Source of the DNA: Candidatus Methanoperedens sp.
GTDB taxonomy: Archaea > Halobacteriota > Methanosarcinia > Methanosarcinales > Methanoperedenaceae
Direction of reading: 5' to 3'
Length of the DNA stretch: 64,000 nt
Assembly (NCBI GenBank): GCA_030650845.1
Contig: JAUSDC010000202.1
Span: 1 to 64,000 of the forward strand
In this document: positions 54,400 through 63,697 of the stretch, one piece after another
How the letters are laid out: the number at the start of each line of letters is the position of its first letter
Position numbering within the stretch: the stretch's first letter is position 1
The notes under the pieces: model-generated
Told to the model about the DNA's origin: nothing
The model's database searches: none
The model's input: only the letters and a program-made list of their open reading frames with translations
Made by a program: the position numbers and the translations under genes

Positions 54400-55002
54400 A
54401 TGCCAGAAGGAAAATTAATTACACTCGAAGGTATCGACGGGACGGGAAAATCCAGCATAGCAAACATGCTGAAAAAAAGCTTCCCTGAAGCTTTTTTTAC
54501 GCGCGAACCAACGCAGAACTGGATAGGTAAAGCTGTAAAGAGATCGATCGAATCTGATGGCGATCCGCTGGCTGAACTGTTCTTATTCGTGGCCGACCAT
54601 GCAGAGCATATCGCAAAAGTGATCCGGCCCGCGCTGGCTGAGGGCAAAATTGTGTTCTCAGACAGGTACTCAGACAGCAGGTATGCCTACCAGGGAGTCA
54701 CACTTTCGGATGATTTCGATGATGCGGTGGCATGGGTGCAGGGAATACACAGAGACTGGACAGTTGTTCCAGACTTGACGATCCTATTTACCATTGACCC
54801 TGCTGTTGCGATTTCGCGCTGTGGTGTGCGTGGGGAAAAAACCAAGTTCGAGAAGCTTGAATTCCTGAAAAAAGTGCAGGATAATTTCCTGAGGCTTGCA
54901 AAGGAAGAACCGCGCAGGTTCGTGATCATTGATGCGGAAAATGAACTTGAAGATGTGGGGCGCGAGGTTGAGATGAAGATTAAGGATTTCCTGAAAAAAT
55001 AA
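54400..55002 (+). CDS. tmk: Thymidylate kinase
   Basis: A protein of 200 residues. The P-loop is LEGIDGTGKSSIANML, the DRY motif is FSDRYSDSRYAYQG, and LTILFTIDPAVAISRC and FLKKVQDNFLRLA follow in family order. It phosphorylates dTMP to dTDP. A TATA-like GATATATAG lies directly upstream, so the transcript has a very short leader. Confidence 0.95.
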   Translation: MPEGKLITLEGIDGTGKSSIANMLKKSFPEAFFTREPTQNWIGKAVKRSIESDGDPLAELFLFVADHAEHIAKVIRPALAEGKIVFSDRYSDSRYAYQGVTLSDDFDDAVAWVQGIHRDWTVVPDLTILFTIDPAVAISRCGVRGEKTKFEKLEFLKKVQDNFLRLAKEEPRRFVIIDAENELEDVGREVEMKIKDFLKK

Positions 55003-55148
55003 AGTGTATATTCAATGAAGAAACAAACGATAGTTTTATAAAACTTGATTGCTTAAAATGTTCTATCGTGAAGTTCCGCGTTCATCTGCGGCTAATTCTT
55101 CATAAATTTCAGAAATTATGAATTATGCAATAACAAGAGGGTGAAAGA

Positions 55149-56039
55149 ATTAACCTGAAGGAATTCCTTTTACAGAATCGCACAGAACCAAAACTTTCAG
55201 AACTTATCCTGTTCCTTAGCGAACAGGGAAAGACCATAAAACAGGGATTCCTGAAAGCTCAGGATAAAGCCGGCACCAAAAACATATATGGTGAAGAGCA
55301 GATGGCTCTTGATAAATGGGCAGATGATGTCCTGGTCAATGGGTTGAAGAAAACAAAGTTGGTGCGGTATATCGCGACCGAAGAACAGCCAGATATAATT
55401 GAAATTGAAAAACCCAAGAACCAGTTCGGCATTGTCATCGATCCTCTTGACGGTTCATCTCTGATCGATGTTAACCTTGCTGTCGGCACTATTATAGGCA
55501 TTTATCCGGGAAGGGTGCTTGAGCCAGGAAATACCATGGTAGCTGCAATGTACATCCTTTACGGACCGCTCACCACGATGACGCTGACGGCTGGAAAAGG
55601 GGTGCATGATTTTGTGATGGATGAAAAAGGTACATTCACCCTGACGCATAAAGATGTCACGATCCAGGATGAAAAAATATATGCACCCGGCGCCCTCAGG
55701 AAAGATTACCTGCCCCAGCATGCAAAGTTCATAGAGAGCCTTGAGAAGGATGGCTATAAGATTCGTTTTTCAGGATCATTTGTAGCAGATATGCACCAGA
55801 TCCTTCACAAAGGCGGCGTTTTCACCTACCCGGGATATAAGGGGAAAGAGAACGGGAAGCTCAGGTTATTGTTTGAGGCAAACCCAATGGGGAAGATAAT
55901 AACTGAAGCTGGCGGGGCGATAAGCAACGGGAAGATGGATATTCTGTCTATCAAGCCCGAATCTATTGATGTACGGACACCTATTTATGCTGGCGGCAAA
56001 AAAGAGATCCAAATGATTGAAAAGCTTATGGCTGATTGA
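55149..56039 (+). CDS. fbp: Fructose-1,6-bisphosphatase with probable ATT start
   Basis: The first ATG (55302) would cut off a conserved N-terminal region. The open frame upstream reads [37 protein letters not shown] and [13 protein letters not shown], exactly as FBPase family members begin. No ATG, GTG or TTG is present after the stop at 55131-55133. GAGGGTGA lies 4 bases before an in-frame ATT at 55149 (296 residues); CTG at 55155 is the alternative. [17 protein letters not shown] carries the metal-binding Asp residues. It dephosphorylates fructose-1,6-bisphosphate in gluconeogenesis and is followed by the aldolase. Confidence 0.88.
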   Translation: MNLKEFLLQNRTEPKLSELILFLSEQGKTIKQGFLKAQDKAGTKNIYGEEQMALDKWADDVLVNGLKKTKLVRYIATEEQPDIIEIEKPKNQFGIVIDPLDGSSLIDVNLAVGTIIGIYPGRVLEPGNTMVAAMYILYGPLTTMTLTAGKGVHDFVMDEKGTFTLTHKDVTIQDEKIYAPGALRKDYLPQHAKFIESLEKDGYKIRFSGSFVADMHQILHKGGVFTYPGYKGKENGKLRLLFEANPMGKIITEAGGAISNGKMDILSIKPESIDVRTPIYAGGKKEIQMIEKLMAD

Positions 56040-56083
56040 TGATATAACTAAAACAAATATTGCACAAAAAGAGGGAAATAATC

Positions 56084-57265
56084 ATGGCTGTTGTAAGAAA
56101 ATTAATAGATTCCAAGAAACACATAGATGAAATTAATTTAGAAATTAGCATCGCCGACAATGTAGATGTCAGACCCCGTCTTGAAAAGCTGCGCTTCCTC
56201 GAACCAGGGGTCGAAGCAAACCTTTACCGCATGCTTTATGCCCACGGTCCGGGAAACGGCACAGCCCTGTTCATGCCCTTTGACCAGAAAAGTTCTGAAC
56301 ATGGACCAGGCCATGAGTTTCTTTGGGAGCGGGATGGCGCGACAGCACAAGAGATCAACATCAGAGGAAAGGGCTCAGCAGACATGCGCGCTATTGCTGA
56401 ACTTGTGAACCGCGGCAATTTTTCAGGTTATGTCCTGCATCCAGGCAATGTGAGGCAATTCAAGCACCTTTTCAGACCGGATATTCCTTTAATTTACAAG
56501 ATAGACGGTCACATATCGCAGCCTCAGAGCGCAGGATTTATGTCAACTGTTGGGACGATCCGGGATGCGCTTAAATATGGTGCATCAGCTATCGGACTGA
56601 CGATATATCCGGGCGGAGAGCACATAAAGGCAGATCTTGAGAGGGCTGCCCAGATAATCAGACAGGCTCATGATGCCGGATTGGTTGCTGTGGTATGGGC
56701 TTATGCGCGCGGTTCTGGTCTTGATGAGATATCTAAATTCAAGGACAAGGAAGGGGAATTACAGGGCACAACACAGGCTGACAGCCTGTACTGGACACAT
56801 TATGCTGTTTCCATAGCTTCAGGATTCATCGGGGCTGACATTGTAAAGACCAAGTACCCCGTAAAGGTAAAACCAGACAACAGGCGGGCTTATGATGCTC
56901 ATATAGAAAGTCTTGCAAAAAAGAATTCAAGCATGATCGCTTACAAATATCTTGAACCAGGAAATGCGCAAATGTCATTAACTCCAGAGCAGGAAATATT
57001 CAGGGCAAGCATTGTGGTGCAGGCGGCTCCGAATTCTATTGTCATCTTTTCAGGTGGTCCGAAAATACCTGGAAATCCTACAGAGAGCCTTGTAAAACAG
57101 ACCGAGATAGTAATGAAAGCAGGGGCCGAAGGTGGCATTTATGGCAGGAACATCTGGGGTCTTCCAGTGGATGAGGGGCTTGAAGCGTCAAACGCTATCA
57201 ACGAGGTTATCAGCAGGCAGGAATTCCACAGAACATTGACAGAGCCAAGGTTCGCAGGTTATTGA
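56084..57265 (+). CDS. Class I fructose-bisphosphate aldolase (DhnA/FbaB type)
   Basis: A protein of 393 residues from ATG 56084, chosen for GAGGGA directly upstream; a TTG at 56060 is in frame but lacks a ribosome binding site. The TIM barrel shows FMPFDQKSSEHGPG, LIYKIDGHI, AIGLTIYPGGEH and VVAVVWAYARGSG (here AVVWAYARGSG). GADIVKTKYPVKV carries the Schiff-base Lys (255 or 257), and VIFSGGPKI and EGGIYGRNIW form the phosphate site. It makes fructose-1,6-bisphosphate from triose phosphates and lies 44 bases after FBPase, a gluconeogenic pair. Confidence 0.92.
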   Translation: MAVVRKLIDSKKHIDEINLEISIADNVDVRPRLEKLRFLEPGVEANLYRMLYAHGPGNGTALFMPFDQKSSEHGPGHEFLWERDGATAQEINIRGKGSADMRAIAELVNRGNFSGYVLHPGNVRQFKHLFRPDIPLIYKIDGHISQPQSAGFMSTVGTIRDALKYGASAIGLTIYPGGEHIKADLERAAQIIRQAHDAGLVAVVWAYARGSGLDEISKFKDKEGELQGTTQADSLYWTHYAVSIASGFIGADIVKTKYPVKVKPDNRRAYDAHIESLAKKNSSMIAYKYLEPGNAQMSLTPEQEIFRASIVVQAAPNSIVIFSGGPKIPGNPTESLVKQTEIVMKAGAEGGIYGRNIWGLPVDEGLEASNAINEVISRQEFHRTLTEPRFAGY

Positions 57266-57286
57266 GATCAAGCTTTAAAAAAGAAA

Positions 57287-57319
57287 AAAAGGCTCATTTT
57301 GTTGCGTTTTGAGCCTTTT
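57287..57319. terminator. Bidirectional terminator between aldolase and FKBP genes
   Basis: A 10-bp perfect stem AAAAGGCTCA/TGAGCCTTTT with a 13-base loop sits between two convergent genes, with A-rich sequence on one side and T-rich on the other. It therefore works in both directions. It overlaps the FKBP stop codon. Confidence 0.75.
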
Positions 57320-58128
57320 CTGTTTCAATTGAGACTACGGTAACATTGAATATCAATCTTTTACCTGCAAGTTCGTGGTTCTCATCTATGGTAAATTTGG
57401 TCTCGTTGAATCTTACGATCATATTATCGTACATGCTCTGAACCTTTGTCTCCGGGATCGCATTATGCCTGAGAGTAATGTTATCGTCTGTTACTCCAAT
57501 AACTGTTGAAGTCCAGGGTGTCTTCTGGAACTTATCAAGCTGGAATTGGATAACATCATTTTTCTTTACACTTGGTTTAATTGTAATATTCTTGGCATCG
57601 ATTTTTACAACGGTCATATTCCACGGCGCATTTTGTGAGAATATCTGAAAACCTTCCTTTAGATCGTAAGATAGTGAAACACGATCTGAAATATTCTGGA
57701 CTGTAATATTGATGTTTGTTCCGGGGTAAACAACAGTATCGCTCTTATTATGACCAGGACCGTAGGTTCCCTCGAATTCTTCAAGAGAGATATTAAAGAG
57801 TTTGGGGAATGTGTTCTCTTTTGCTGAAACGTTTTCAATAATATCGTAGGCGCTGATCATTTCTGCTTTTGGAAGTCCATATGCCTTCTCAGGTGGAATT
57901 GTTAATGTTTTTGTCTCCCCGACCTTCATTCCCACAACACCTTCATCAAACCCTTCAATCATACCACGTTCACCAACTTTGAATTTAAGTGGAACGTATT
58001 CTGGCTTTATAATTTCATTTTGTTTTGCTACACTTTCTATATTGGTATCGAAAACCTTTCCATCCTGGAGACGGCCTGTATAATTAACAGAGATCGTGTC
58101 CCCTATTTTTACAGTTTTTTCACTTCAT
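57294..58128 (-). CDS. FKBP-type peptidyl-prolyl isomerase; frame needs a +1 shift at codon 3
   Basis: The open frame from 58124 encodes EKTVKIGDTISVNYTGRLQD, GKVFDTN, then VPLKFKVGERGMIEGFDEGV and TKTLTIPPEKAYGLP. That is a full FKBP domain with the long insert and beta tail of archaeal FKBPs. This frame has no start codon. GGTGA lies 5 bases before an ATG at 58128, but ATG-AAG is followed at once by TGA. Skipping the T of that TGA gives MKEKTVKIGD and restores the frame. It is either a programmed shift, a mutation or an assembly error. No signal peptide is seen. Confidence 0.8.
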
Positions 58129-58133
58129 GAAAT

Positions 58134-58397
58134 TCACCTGCATCCTGAAAGCAGCAATCCCAGCTCTGCCAGTAAGCTGCGCGCTATTTCAAGAGAGTCT
58201 TCTTTGCTTGCGGTTTTAATGATCATCCTGCCGCTTGGATACATGGAAACCTCTACACCATTATAATTCATCAGAAGAAGGTGTTTTGTTGCCACCTTTG
58301 TTTTCAGGAGACTGCTAGCATAGATTAGATCTATTTTAGTGCAGGTTGTGACTTCAAAACCGGTTCTACCCGAGCATAGTCTGACCGAAATTACCAT
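58134..58397 (-). CDS. Small conserved archaeal protein, possibly TBP-half-like fold
   Basis: A protein of 87 residues from the ATG at 58397 (MVISVRLCSG). The frame extends 24 codons further but runs into the divergent promoter. VRLCSGRTGFEVTTCTKIDLIYASSLL and VEVSMYPSGRMIIKTASKEDSLEI look like the beta-strand/helix pattern of half a TATA-binding-protein domain, which also has V-x-V-x-x-x-x-SGR-x-x-x-K. It has three Cys. The function is unknown. The stop lies 5 bases before the FKBP start, so the genes are cotranscribed. Confidence 0.6.
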   Translation of the reverse strand: MVISVRLCSGRTGFEVTTCTKIDLIYASSLLKTKVATKHLLLMNYNGVEVSMYPSGRMIIKTASKEDSLEIARSLLAELGLLLSGCR

Positions 58398-58454
58398 GGG
58401 CAAAAAGATGCAAAGGAAATATATAAGTCTGCGTACGAAGTCAGTGTAAATAAT
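58398..58454. promoter_or_regulatory. Divergent promoter region
   Basis: GAAATATATAAG at about 58417-58428 is a TATA box placed about 27 bases from the ATG at 58455, which suggests a nearly leaderless plus-strand transcript. The opposite gene starts at 58397 within the same 57-base gap. Confidence 0.5.
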
Positions 58455-58973
58455 ATGGTGATGAGGCAAAAGGCATTACTTTTAATGTTATTATTATCTA
58501 TTATATCGTCAGCTGGTGCCAGAAGCGATATCCTGTTCAATGGAACCAACATGTATCTGGCAACTGGTGAATCCAGCACATTGTACCAGGGGTATGTACT
58601 CAGTTTAAAAAGTGTAAGCAGCGATGGTTCAATGTGGCTTCAGCTGACCGACAATAAAACTATCGTAAAAAGCGAGATAGTTTACAATTACGGGTCTTTC
58701 GTATATAATAAGAGCAATAAGACCATAATATCCCTTAAAGTGGATAAGGTGTATTCAGGCCAGTCAGAACAGTACCTTGTTTCGTATTTCCTATACCAGT
58801 TCAATGACCCTGAGAAGCTTTTTCCAGATAAGACAATTATACCTGAAAATACTGTGGCAATAAAAAACAATAATTCGATCCCGCCGACCAGACCATCCAG
58901 CGAAACCCTGATATGGGTGCTTGGAATTTCCCTCATTCTGCTCCTTTTTTATGTAGTGCGTAGATTATGGTGA
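58455..58973 (+). CDS. Exported membrane-anchored protein with S-layer-like domain
   Basis: A protein of 172 residues. It has a signal peptide (KALLLMLLLSIISSAGA, cleavage near 23), then a single beta-rich domain. YQGYVLSLKSVSSDGSMWLQL and VDKVYSGQSEQYLVSYFLYQF resemble the S-layer duplication domain of Methanosarcinales. A C-terminal membrane helix (about 148-168) ends in RRLW. Several N-X-S/T sites (NGT, NKS, NKT) make it a possible AglB substrate. Pelota follows 4 bases downstream. Confidence 0.75.
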   Translation: MVMRQKALLLMLLLSIISSAGARSDILFNGTNMYLATGESSTLYQGYVLSLKSVSSDGSMWLQLTDNKTIVKSEIVYNYGSFVYNKSNKTIISLKVDKVYSGQSEQYLVSYFLYQFNDPEKLFPDKTIIPENTVAIKNNNSIPPTRPSSETLIWVLGISLILLLFYVVRRLW

Positions 58974-58977
58974 AGCA

Positions 58978-60021
58978 ATGAAGGTACTGAAAAAAGAATT
59001 GCGGTTCAATGAAGGTGAAATCTCGATCATAACGGAATCCCTTGATGACCTCTGGCACCTGAAATACATACTTGAACCGAATGACCTTGTATATGCTTTC
59101 ACCAAACGCAGGATAGAAGGCGCGACCGATAAATTAAGGCCAGAAAAGATTGAAAAAAAAACAGTGCGCCTGGGGATAACTGTAGAGAAGGTGGAGTTCC
59201 ATAAATTCTCAAACCGCCTGCGCGTGCACGGGACTATCGTGGACGGGATAGACGCAGGAGCATATCACACGATCAATGTTGAAGAGGGGACTAACATTTC
59301 GATCATCAAGAGATGGAAGAATGACCAGTTCGAGCGGATAAGGGAAGCAGAGATCGCATCACTGCGCCCGAAGGTAATTATCGCAACAATTGAAGAGGGA
59401 GAAGCGTGTATAGGCATGGTGAGGCAGTTCGGGGTTGAAGAAACCTCATCCCTGCGCCAGTCGCTCGGGAAAGGTGAGGGGAATCAGCGAAACTCTTTTT
59501 TCGGGGAACTTGCTTCGCAGTTGAAGTGGGCTGCAGAGAAGGTAGAAGCTGTGATACTGGCAGGACCCGGGTTCACGAAAGAGGATTTCTTTGAGTTCGT
59601 GCGGACAAGGGAGCCTGAACTTGCTAAAAAGATCGTGCTTGAAGATACCACTTCCATCGGGGTATCAGGCTTCCAGGAAGTGCTGCGCCGCGGCGCTGTG
59701 GACAGGATAATGCAGGAATCAAGGATAGGCAGGGAAGCAATCCTCATCGAAGAATTGATGAAGGAGATATCAATGGATGGAAAAGCGGCGTACGGCATTG
59801 CAGAGGTGAGGAGCGCGCAGGGTATGGGCGCTGTGGAGACCCTGTTGATCACGGATGAACTTTTGCGTACAGAGCGTGAAAGCGATTCGATTGACAGTTT
59901 CTTAAAAAGTGTGGAGCATTCGCAGGGACGTATTGTGGTGTTCAGTACAGAATTCGAGCCAGGGAGGAAGCTTGATTCGCTGGGCGGAATTGCGGCGCTG
60001 CTGCGCTTTAAGGTGGCGTAA
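58978..60021 (+). CDS. pelA: Pelota (mRNA surveillance / ribosome rescue factor)
   Basis: A protein of 347 residues with three domains. The N-terminal Lsm-like domain starts MKVLKKELRFNEGEISIITESLDDLWHLKY and has VHGTIVDGIDAGAYHTINVE. The central domain (about 125-260) has AILAGPGFTKEDFFEF-type sequence (VILAGPGFTKEDF). The C-terminal eL30-like domain has AYGIAEVRSAQGMGAVETLLITDELL. The GGQ loop of eRF1 is absent, as expected. With aEF1alpha it splits stalled ribosomes. Confidence 0.96.
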   Translation: MKVLKKELRFNEGEISIITESLDDLWHLKYILEPNDLVYAFTKRRIEGATDKLRPEKIEKKTVRLGITVEKVEFHKFSNRLRVHGTIVDGIDAGAYHTINVEEGTNISIIKRWKNDQFERIREAEIASLRPKVIIATIEEGEACIGMVRQFGVEETSSLRQSLGKGEGNQRNSFFGELASQLKWAAEKVEAVILAGPGFTKEDFFEFVRTREPELAKKIVLEDTTSIGVSGFQEVLRRGAVDRIMQESRIGREAILIEELMKEISMDGKAAYGIAEVRSAQGMGAVETLLITDELLRTERESDSIDSFLKSVEHSQGRIVVFSTEFEPGRKLDSLGGIAALLRFKVA

Positions 60022-60154
60022 TGGGTCTTGAGAAGGCTGCAGTACACATAAGATACTAGGTGAAGTTTAATAAAGACTGAATCTTATATTACATTGAAGG
60101 CAAAAGGTTTTAGCCAATGATACAAAAACAAACATTAAGTTCAAAGGGTGATTA

Positions 60155-61309
60155 ATGATTATGCAGCGATCGGAATTACTGGAATTGATCGATAAAGGAG
60201 AGGATAGCAGGACGCAATTCAAAAAAGATATCAATAATGCAGTCCAGCTTGCCCAGGAAATGGTCGCGTTTTCAAACTCAAAAGGCGGTTATATCATAGT
60301 CGGAGTTGAGGACGCTGGAAATGTTGTGGGTCTTAATAGCAGTGATATTCGAAGGTTGAACCAGTTGATATCAAACAGCGCAAATGAGAATGTAAAACCC
60401 CCCATAACACCTTTTACTGAAATAATAAAAGTGGAAGATAAGAAAGTACTTGTCATAGAGATAAAAGAAGGAGTTAATAAACCATATTGCACAGCGGAAG
60501 GTGTCTATTTTGCTAAAGTCGGAGCAGATAAGAGAAAAATATCACAGGAAGAATTGATGCGGCTGTTTCAGGAATCAGGTAAATTGTATGCTGATGAAAT
60601 GATCGTCCATGATTCGTCTTTTAACGATATTGACAAAGAGCTTTTTTATTCATTTTATGAGAAACAATATGGTGAAAATATAGATGCTTCAGGAATGCCG
60701 TTTGATAAGATCCTAGAAAACCTGAATCTTGCACGTGAGAATAAACTTAATCTGGCTGGATTGCTGTTATTTGGTAAGAACCCGCAGAGATACGAACCGA
60801 TCTTTTTGATCAAAGCGGTATGTTTTTTTGGTAATGAAATGGGCGGAACCCAATATCGTGACAGCGAGGATATTGATGGAAATCTTTCAAGACAATACAG
60901 GAATGGAATGGCTTTTTTACTGCGAAATTTAAGAAAAATACAAAAAGGTAAGAATTTTAATACACCAGGTGTCCTTGAGGTTTCGGAAATCGCATTGCAG
61001 GAAATCCTTGTAAATGCACTCATTCACAGGGATTATTTTATCGGCGCACCCATCCGGATACTAATATTTGATAACAGGATTGAGATCGACAATCCAGGCA
61101 AGCTACCCAATAGTTTGACAATAGAAAATATAAAATCCGGGATTTCATGCATCCGAAACCAGATTATTGCTTCATATGCTTTCAAAATGCTGCCTTACCG
61201 TGGCATTGGCAGTGGAATAATCAGGGCATTAAGAGATGACCCGAATATTGAATTTATTAATGATATTTCAACTGAACGGTTCAAAGTGATAATAAGAAGA
61301 CCGGTTTGA
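60155..61309 (+). CDS. AlbA_2/Schlafen-type putative DNA-binding protein with ATPase-like C-terminus
   Basis: A protein of 384 residues. The N-terminal AlbA_2 domain (about 5-125) has RTQFKKDINNAVQLAQEMVAFSNSKGGYIIVGV and VLVIEIKEGVNKPYCTAEGVYFAKVGADKR. The C-terminal part (about 250-384) has EIALQEILVNALIHRDYF, IDNPGKLP and YRGIGSGIIRAL, the HATPase_c_4 pattern of COG2865 regulators. Related proteins are called transcriptional regulators, and some act in defence. It is convergent with recQ with no spacing: the two stops are adjacent. Confidence 0.88.
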   Translation: MIMQRSELLELIDKGEDSRTQFKKDINNAVQLAQEMVAFSNSKGGYIIVGVEDAGNVVGLNSSDIRRLNQLISNSANENVKPPITPFTEIIKVEDKKVLVIEIKEGVNKPYCTAEGVYFAKVGADKRKISQEELMRLFQESGKLYADEMIVHDSSFNDIDKELFYSFYEKQYGENIDASGMPFDKILENLNLARENKLNLAGLLLFGKNPQRYEPIFLIKAVCFFGNEMGGTQYRDSEDIDGNLSRQYRNGMAFLLRNLRKIQKGKNFNTPGVLEVSEIALQEILVNALIHRDYFIGAPIRILIFDNRIEIDNPGKLPNSLTIENIKSGISCIRNQIIASYAFKMLPYRGIGSGIIRALRDDPNIEFINDISTERFKVIIRRPV

Positions 61310-63574
61310 TTAATTCATTTTAGCCCTAACAAGCTTTATTTCCCCATAAGAATAATTATCCCCCAGCTTTTCCTTGATAGGTTTCAGGGTTTTTCCACCC
61401 AATTCATGGATAACTCTTGATATCACTTCGATCTTTTCCTTCTTGATAAACTTCTCGATATTGATATTTTCACCTGCAATTATCAATTTTTCAATATGAT
61501 CATATATCGTATTCAAAGACAAATTCCTTTTTAGAGTGATTTCGTCCAGATCCATATCCTGACCCAGCATTTCAAGTGTCACATACTCACTCGAGTGCTT
61601 TTTTATAGGCTTGCTGGATGGATCGTTTTTTTCGCAAAACCTTCTGATCTCACCCATGAAAATGGCGCCATATCTCTCAAGTTTTTTTTCCCCAACACCT
61701 GTTATCTTTCGAAAATCTTCGGGAGTGCATGGGCGCCGGGCAGCCATCTGTTTCAGGGTGGCGTCATTGAATATCATATACGGCGGATAATTCTCAGCGT
61801 CAGCCAGCGTTTTCCTCAATGTCCGGAGCGCATCGAACAATCCCATCTCATCAGTGTCCTGCTCTATTATCGCCGGTTTTTCTGCTACCCTGGGTTTTAC
61901 AAGAAATATTTTTTCGTTCGTCACACCACTCTTTGATCCTGCCAGCATTTCCCTGCTTTTCTGGCACAATTTCAGAACAGGATATTCTCCCTCCAGATTG
62001 AGATAGCTGCGACTGAGGAGTTCTCTTATGAACCCGTGCCATGTTTTCTTTGGCAGGTTTTTCCCGGAGCCGTACGACTTCAATCCCGTGTGACCATTCT
62101 GCATGACGCGGCTGCTTTTACTTCCGGTCAGCACATCTATGCAGTAATTTATTCCGAACATTTCATCCAGTTCTTCGATACAGGAAAGGATGGCCAGTAT
62201 CTCACCTGTGGCTTCGATCTCATCCTTTGGCGTGAGGCAGTTATCACAGCCGCTGCACTTTGTTTCTATATATTCCTCCCCAAAATATCCCAGGAGCAGC
62301 TTTCGCCTGCATACAATTGTTTCACAAAAATTTATGATGTCATTCAGTTTATTATGCGCTATAAGCCGTTCTTTTTCATTTGTCATCTGGTTAATAAAAT
62401 ACTCTATCTTCTGCCTGTCCCCGTAGCTGTAGAAAAGCACACAATCGCTCCTCAGCCCATCCCTGCCAGCGCGTCCTGTTTCCTGATAGTAGGCTTCAAG
62501 ATTTTTCGGAAGGTCATTATGTATCACAAAACGAATGTTTGGTTTGTCGATGCCCATCCCGAAAGCGATAGTGGCGACAAGTATCTCCACATCGTCTTTT
62601 ATGAACTTATCCTGGTTAGCGGATCTTATATTTGCAGACAAGCCTGCATGATATGGAAGCGCCCGAAAGCCTGCATATTTCAGGTTTTCTGTGAGAGCAT
62701 CTACGTTCTTCCTGCTGTAGCAGTAAATTATGCCTGATTCATGGGGCTTTGTTTTTAAGAACTCAACGATCTGACTGAATGCATCCTGCTTGGGTTTTAC
62801 ATAATAAACAAGGTTCTCGCGATTGAAACTCGCAATATATTTTTTACAGTCTTTGAGTTCAATCTGGGTTATGATATCCTCCCTGACTTTTGTGGTCGCT
62901 GTGGCGGTAAGGGCAATTATTGGAACATCAGGAAAGGACGTGCCAATGATCTTTAACTGCCTGTATTCTGGTCTGAAATCATGCCCCCATTCTGATATGC
63001 AGTGAGCCTCATCAATGGCGAAAAGGCTTATTTTTAATCCTTTCAGGAATGAAAGAAATGTTGGGATTGTCAATCTTTCAGGTGCTACATAGAGCAGCCT
63101 GATCCGGTTCTGCAATAGGGCAGATTTTATTTTTGTGATGTCTTCGTAGTTCAACGAACTGTTGATATATTCAGCCGCGATGCCATTTTGCCTTAGGTTA
63201 TCGACCTGGTTTTTCATCAGGGCAATAAGAGGTGAGACAACGATAGTCAATCCCTTAAAGAGCAGGGACGGGTACTGGTAGCACAGGGACTTTCCGCCGC
63301 CTGTGGGCATGAGCACAAGCACATTGTTCCCTTTCAGGACGTCAAGTATGATATCCTGCTGAAGCTGCCTGAATTCGGAATAACCAAAGTACCGCCTGAG
63401 GATTTCTTTATCGATAACTGCGGTCGTTGCTTCTTTCTCTACTTCAGGTTTTACCGTTTTTTCAGCGGTTTTAATTTTTGGGCACAGGTCAAAAAGCCCT
63501 TCATCTTTTAACCCGCACCTGGTGGATGCTTCGCATGTACTGCAAACCTGCATGAATGCTATTGACAATTCCAA
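61310..63574 (-). CDS. recQ: RecQ-family ATP-dependent DNA helicase
   Basis: A protein of 754 residues. An N-terminal Cys cluster (CSTC, C20, C31) may bind a metal. Helicase motifs: VLMPTGGGKSLCYQYP (Walker A), SLFAIDEAHCISEWGHDFRPEY (DEAH), ALTATAT, ATIAFGMGIDKPNIRFVIH and QETGRAGRDG. The zinc-binding region is CRRKLLLGYFGE with CSGCDNC. An HRDC-like domain (about 575-640) with TPEDFRKITGVGEKKLERYG and a helical C-terminal domain follow. It unwinds 3'-5' in recombination and repair. It is longer than typical RecQ by the two terminal extensions. Confidence 0.95.
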   Translation of the reverse strand: MELSIAFMQVCSTCEASTRCGLKDEGLFDLCPKIKTAEKTVKPEVEKEATTAVIDKEILRRYFGYSEFRQLQQDIILDVLKGNNVLVLMPTGGGKSLCYQYPSLLFKGLTIVVSPLIALMKNQVDNLRQNGIAAEYINSSLNYEDITKIKSALLQNRIRLLYVAPERLTIPTFLSFLKGLKISLFAIDEAHCISEWGHDFRPEYRQLKIIGTSFPDVPIIALTATATTKVREDIITQIELKDCKKYIASFNRENLVYYVKPKQDAFSQIVEFLKTKPHESGIIYCYSRKNVDALTENLKYAGFRALPYHAGLSANIRSANQDKFIKDDVEILVATIAFGMGIDKPNIRFVIHNDLPKNLEAYYQETGRAGRDGLRSDCVLFYSYGDRQKIEYFINQMTNEKERLIAHNKLNDIINFCETIVCRRKLLLGYFGEEYIETKCSGCDNCLTPKDEIEATGEILAILSCIEELDEMFGINYCIDVLTGSKSSRVMQNGHTGLKSYGSGKNLPKKTWHGFIRELLSRSYLNLEGEYPVLKLCQKSREMLAGSKSGVTNEKIFLVKPRVAEKPAIIEQDTDEMGLFDALRTLRKTLADAENYPPYMIFNDATLKQMAARRPCTPEDFRKITGVGEKKLERYGAIFMGEIRRFCEKNDPSSKPIKKHSSEYVTLEMLGQDMDLDEITLKRNLSLNTIYDHIEKLIIAGENINIEKFIKKEKIEVISRVIHELGGKTLKPIKEKLGDNYSYGEIKLVRAKMN

Positions 63575-63697
63575 TCAGGATAACGGTTTGCATTTGGTCT
63601 TTTCAGAAAACAAAAGCTTTTAGCCTTTCCTGTGTTATATAAAGATAGTTTAATTGGTATCATAATAAATAAACAATAAAGAAGGAGATATGAAATT

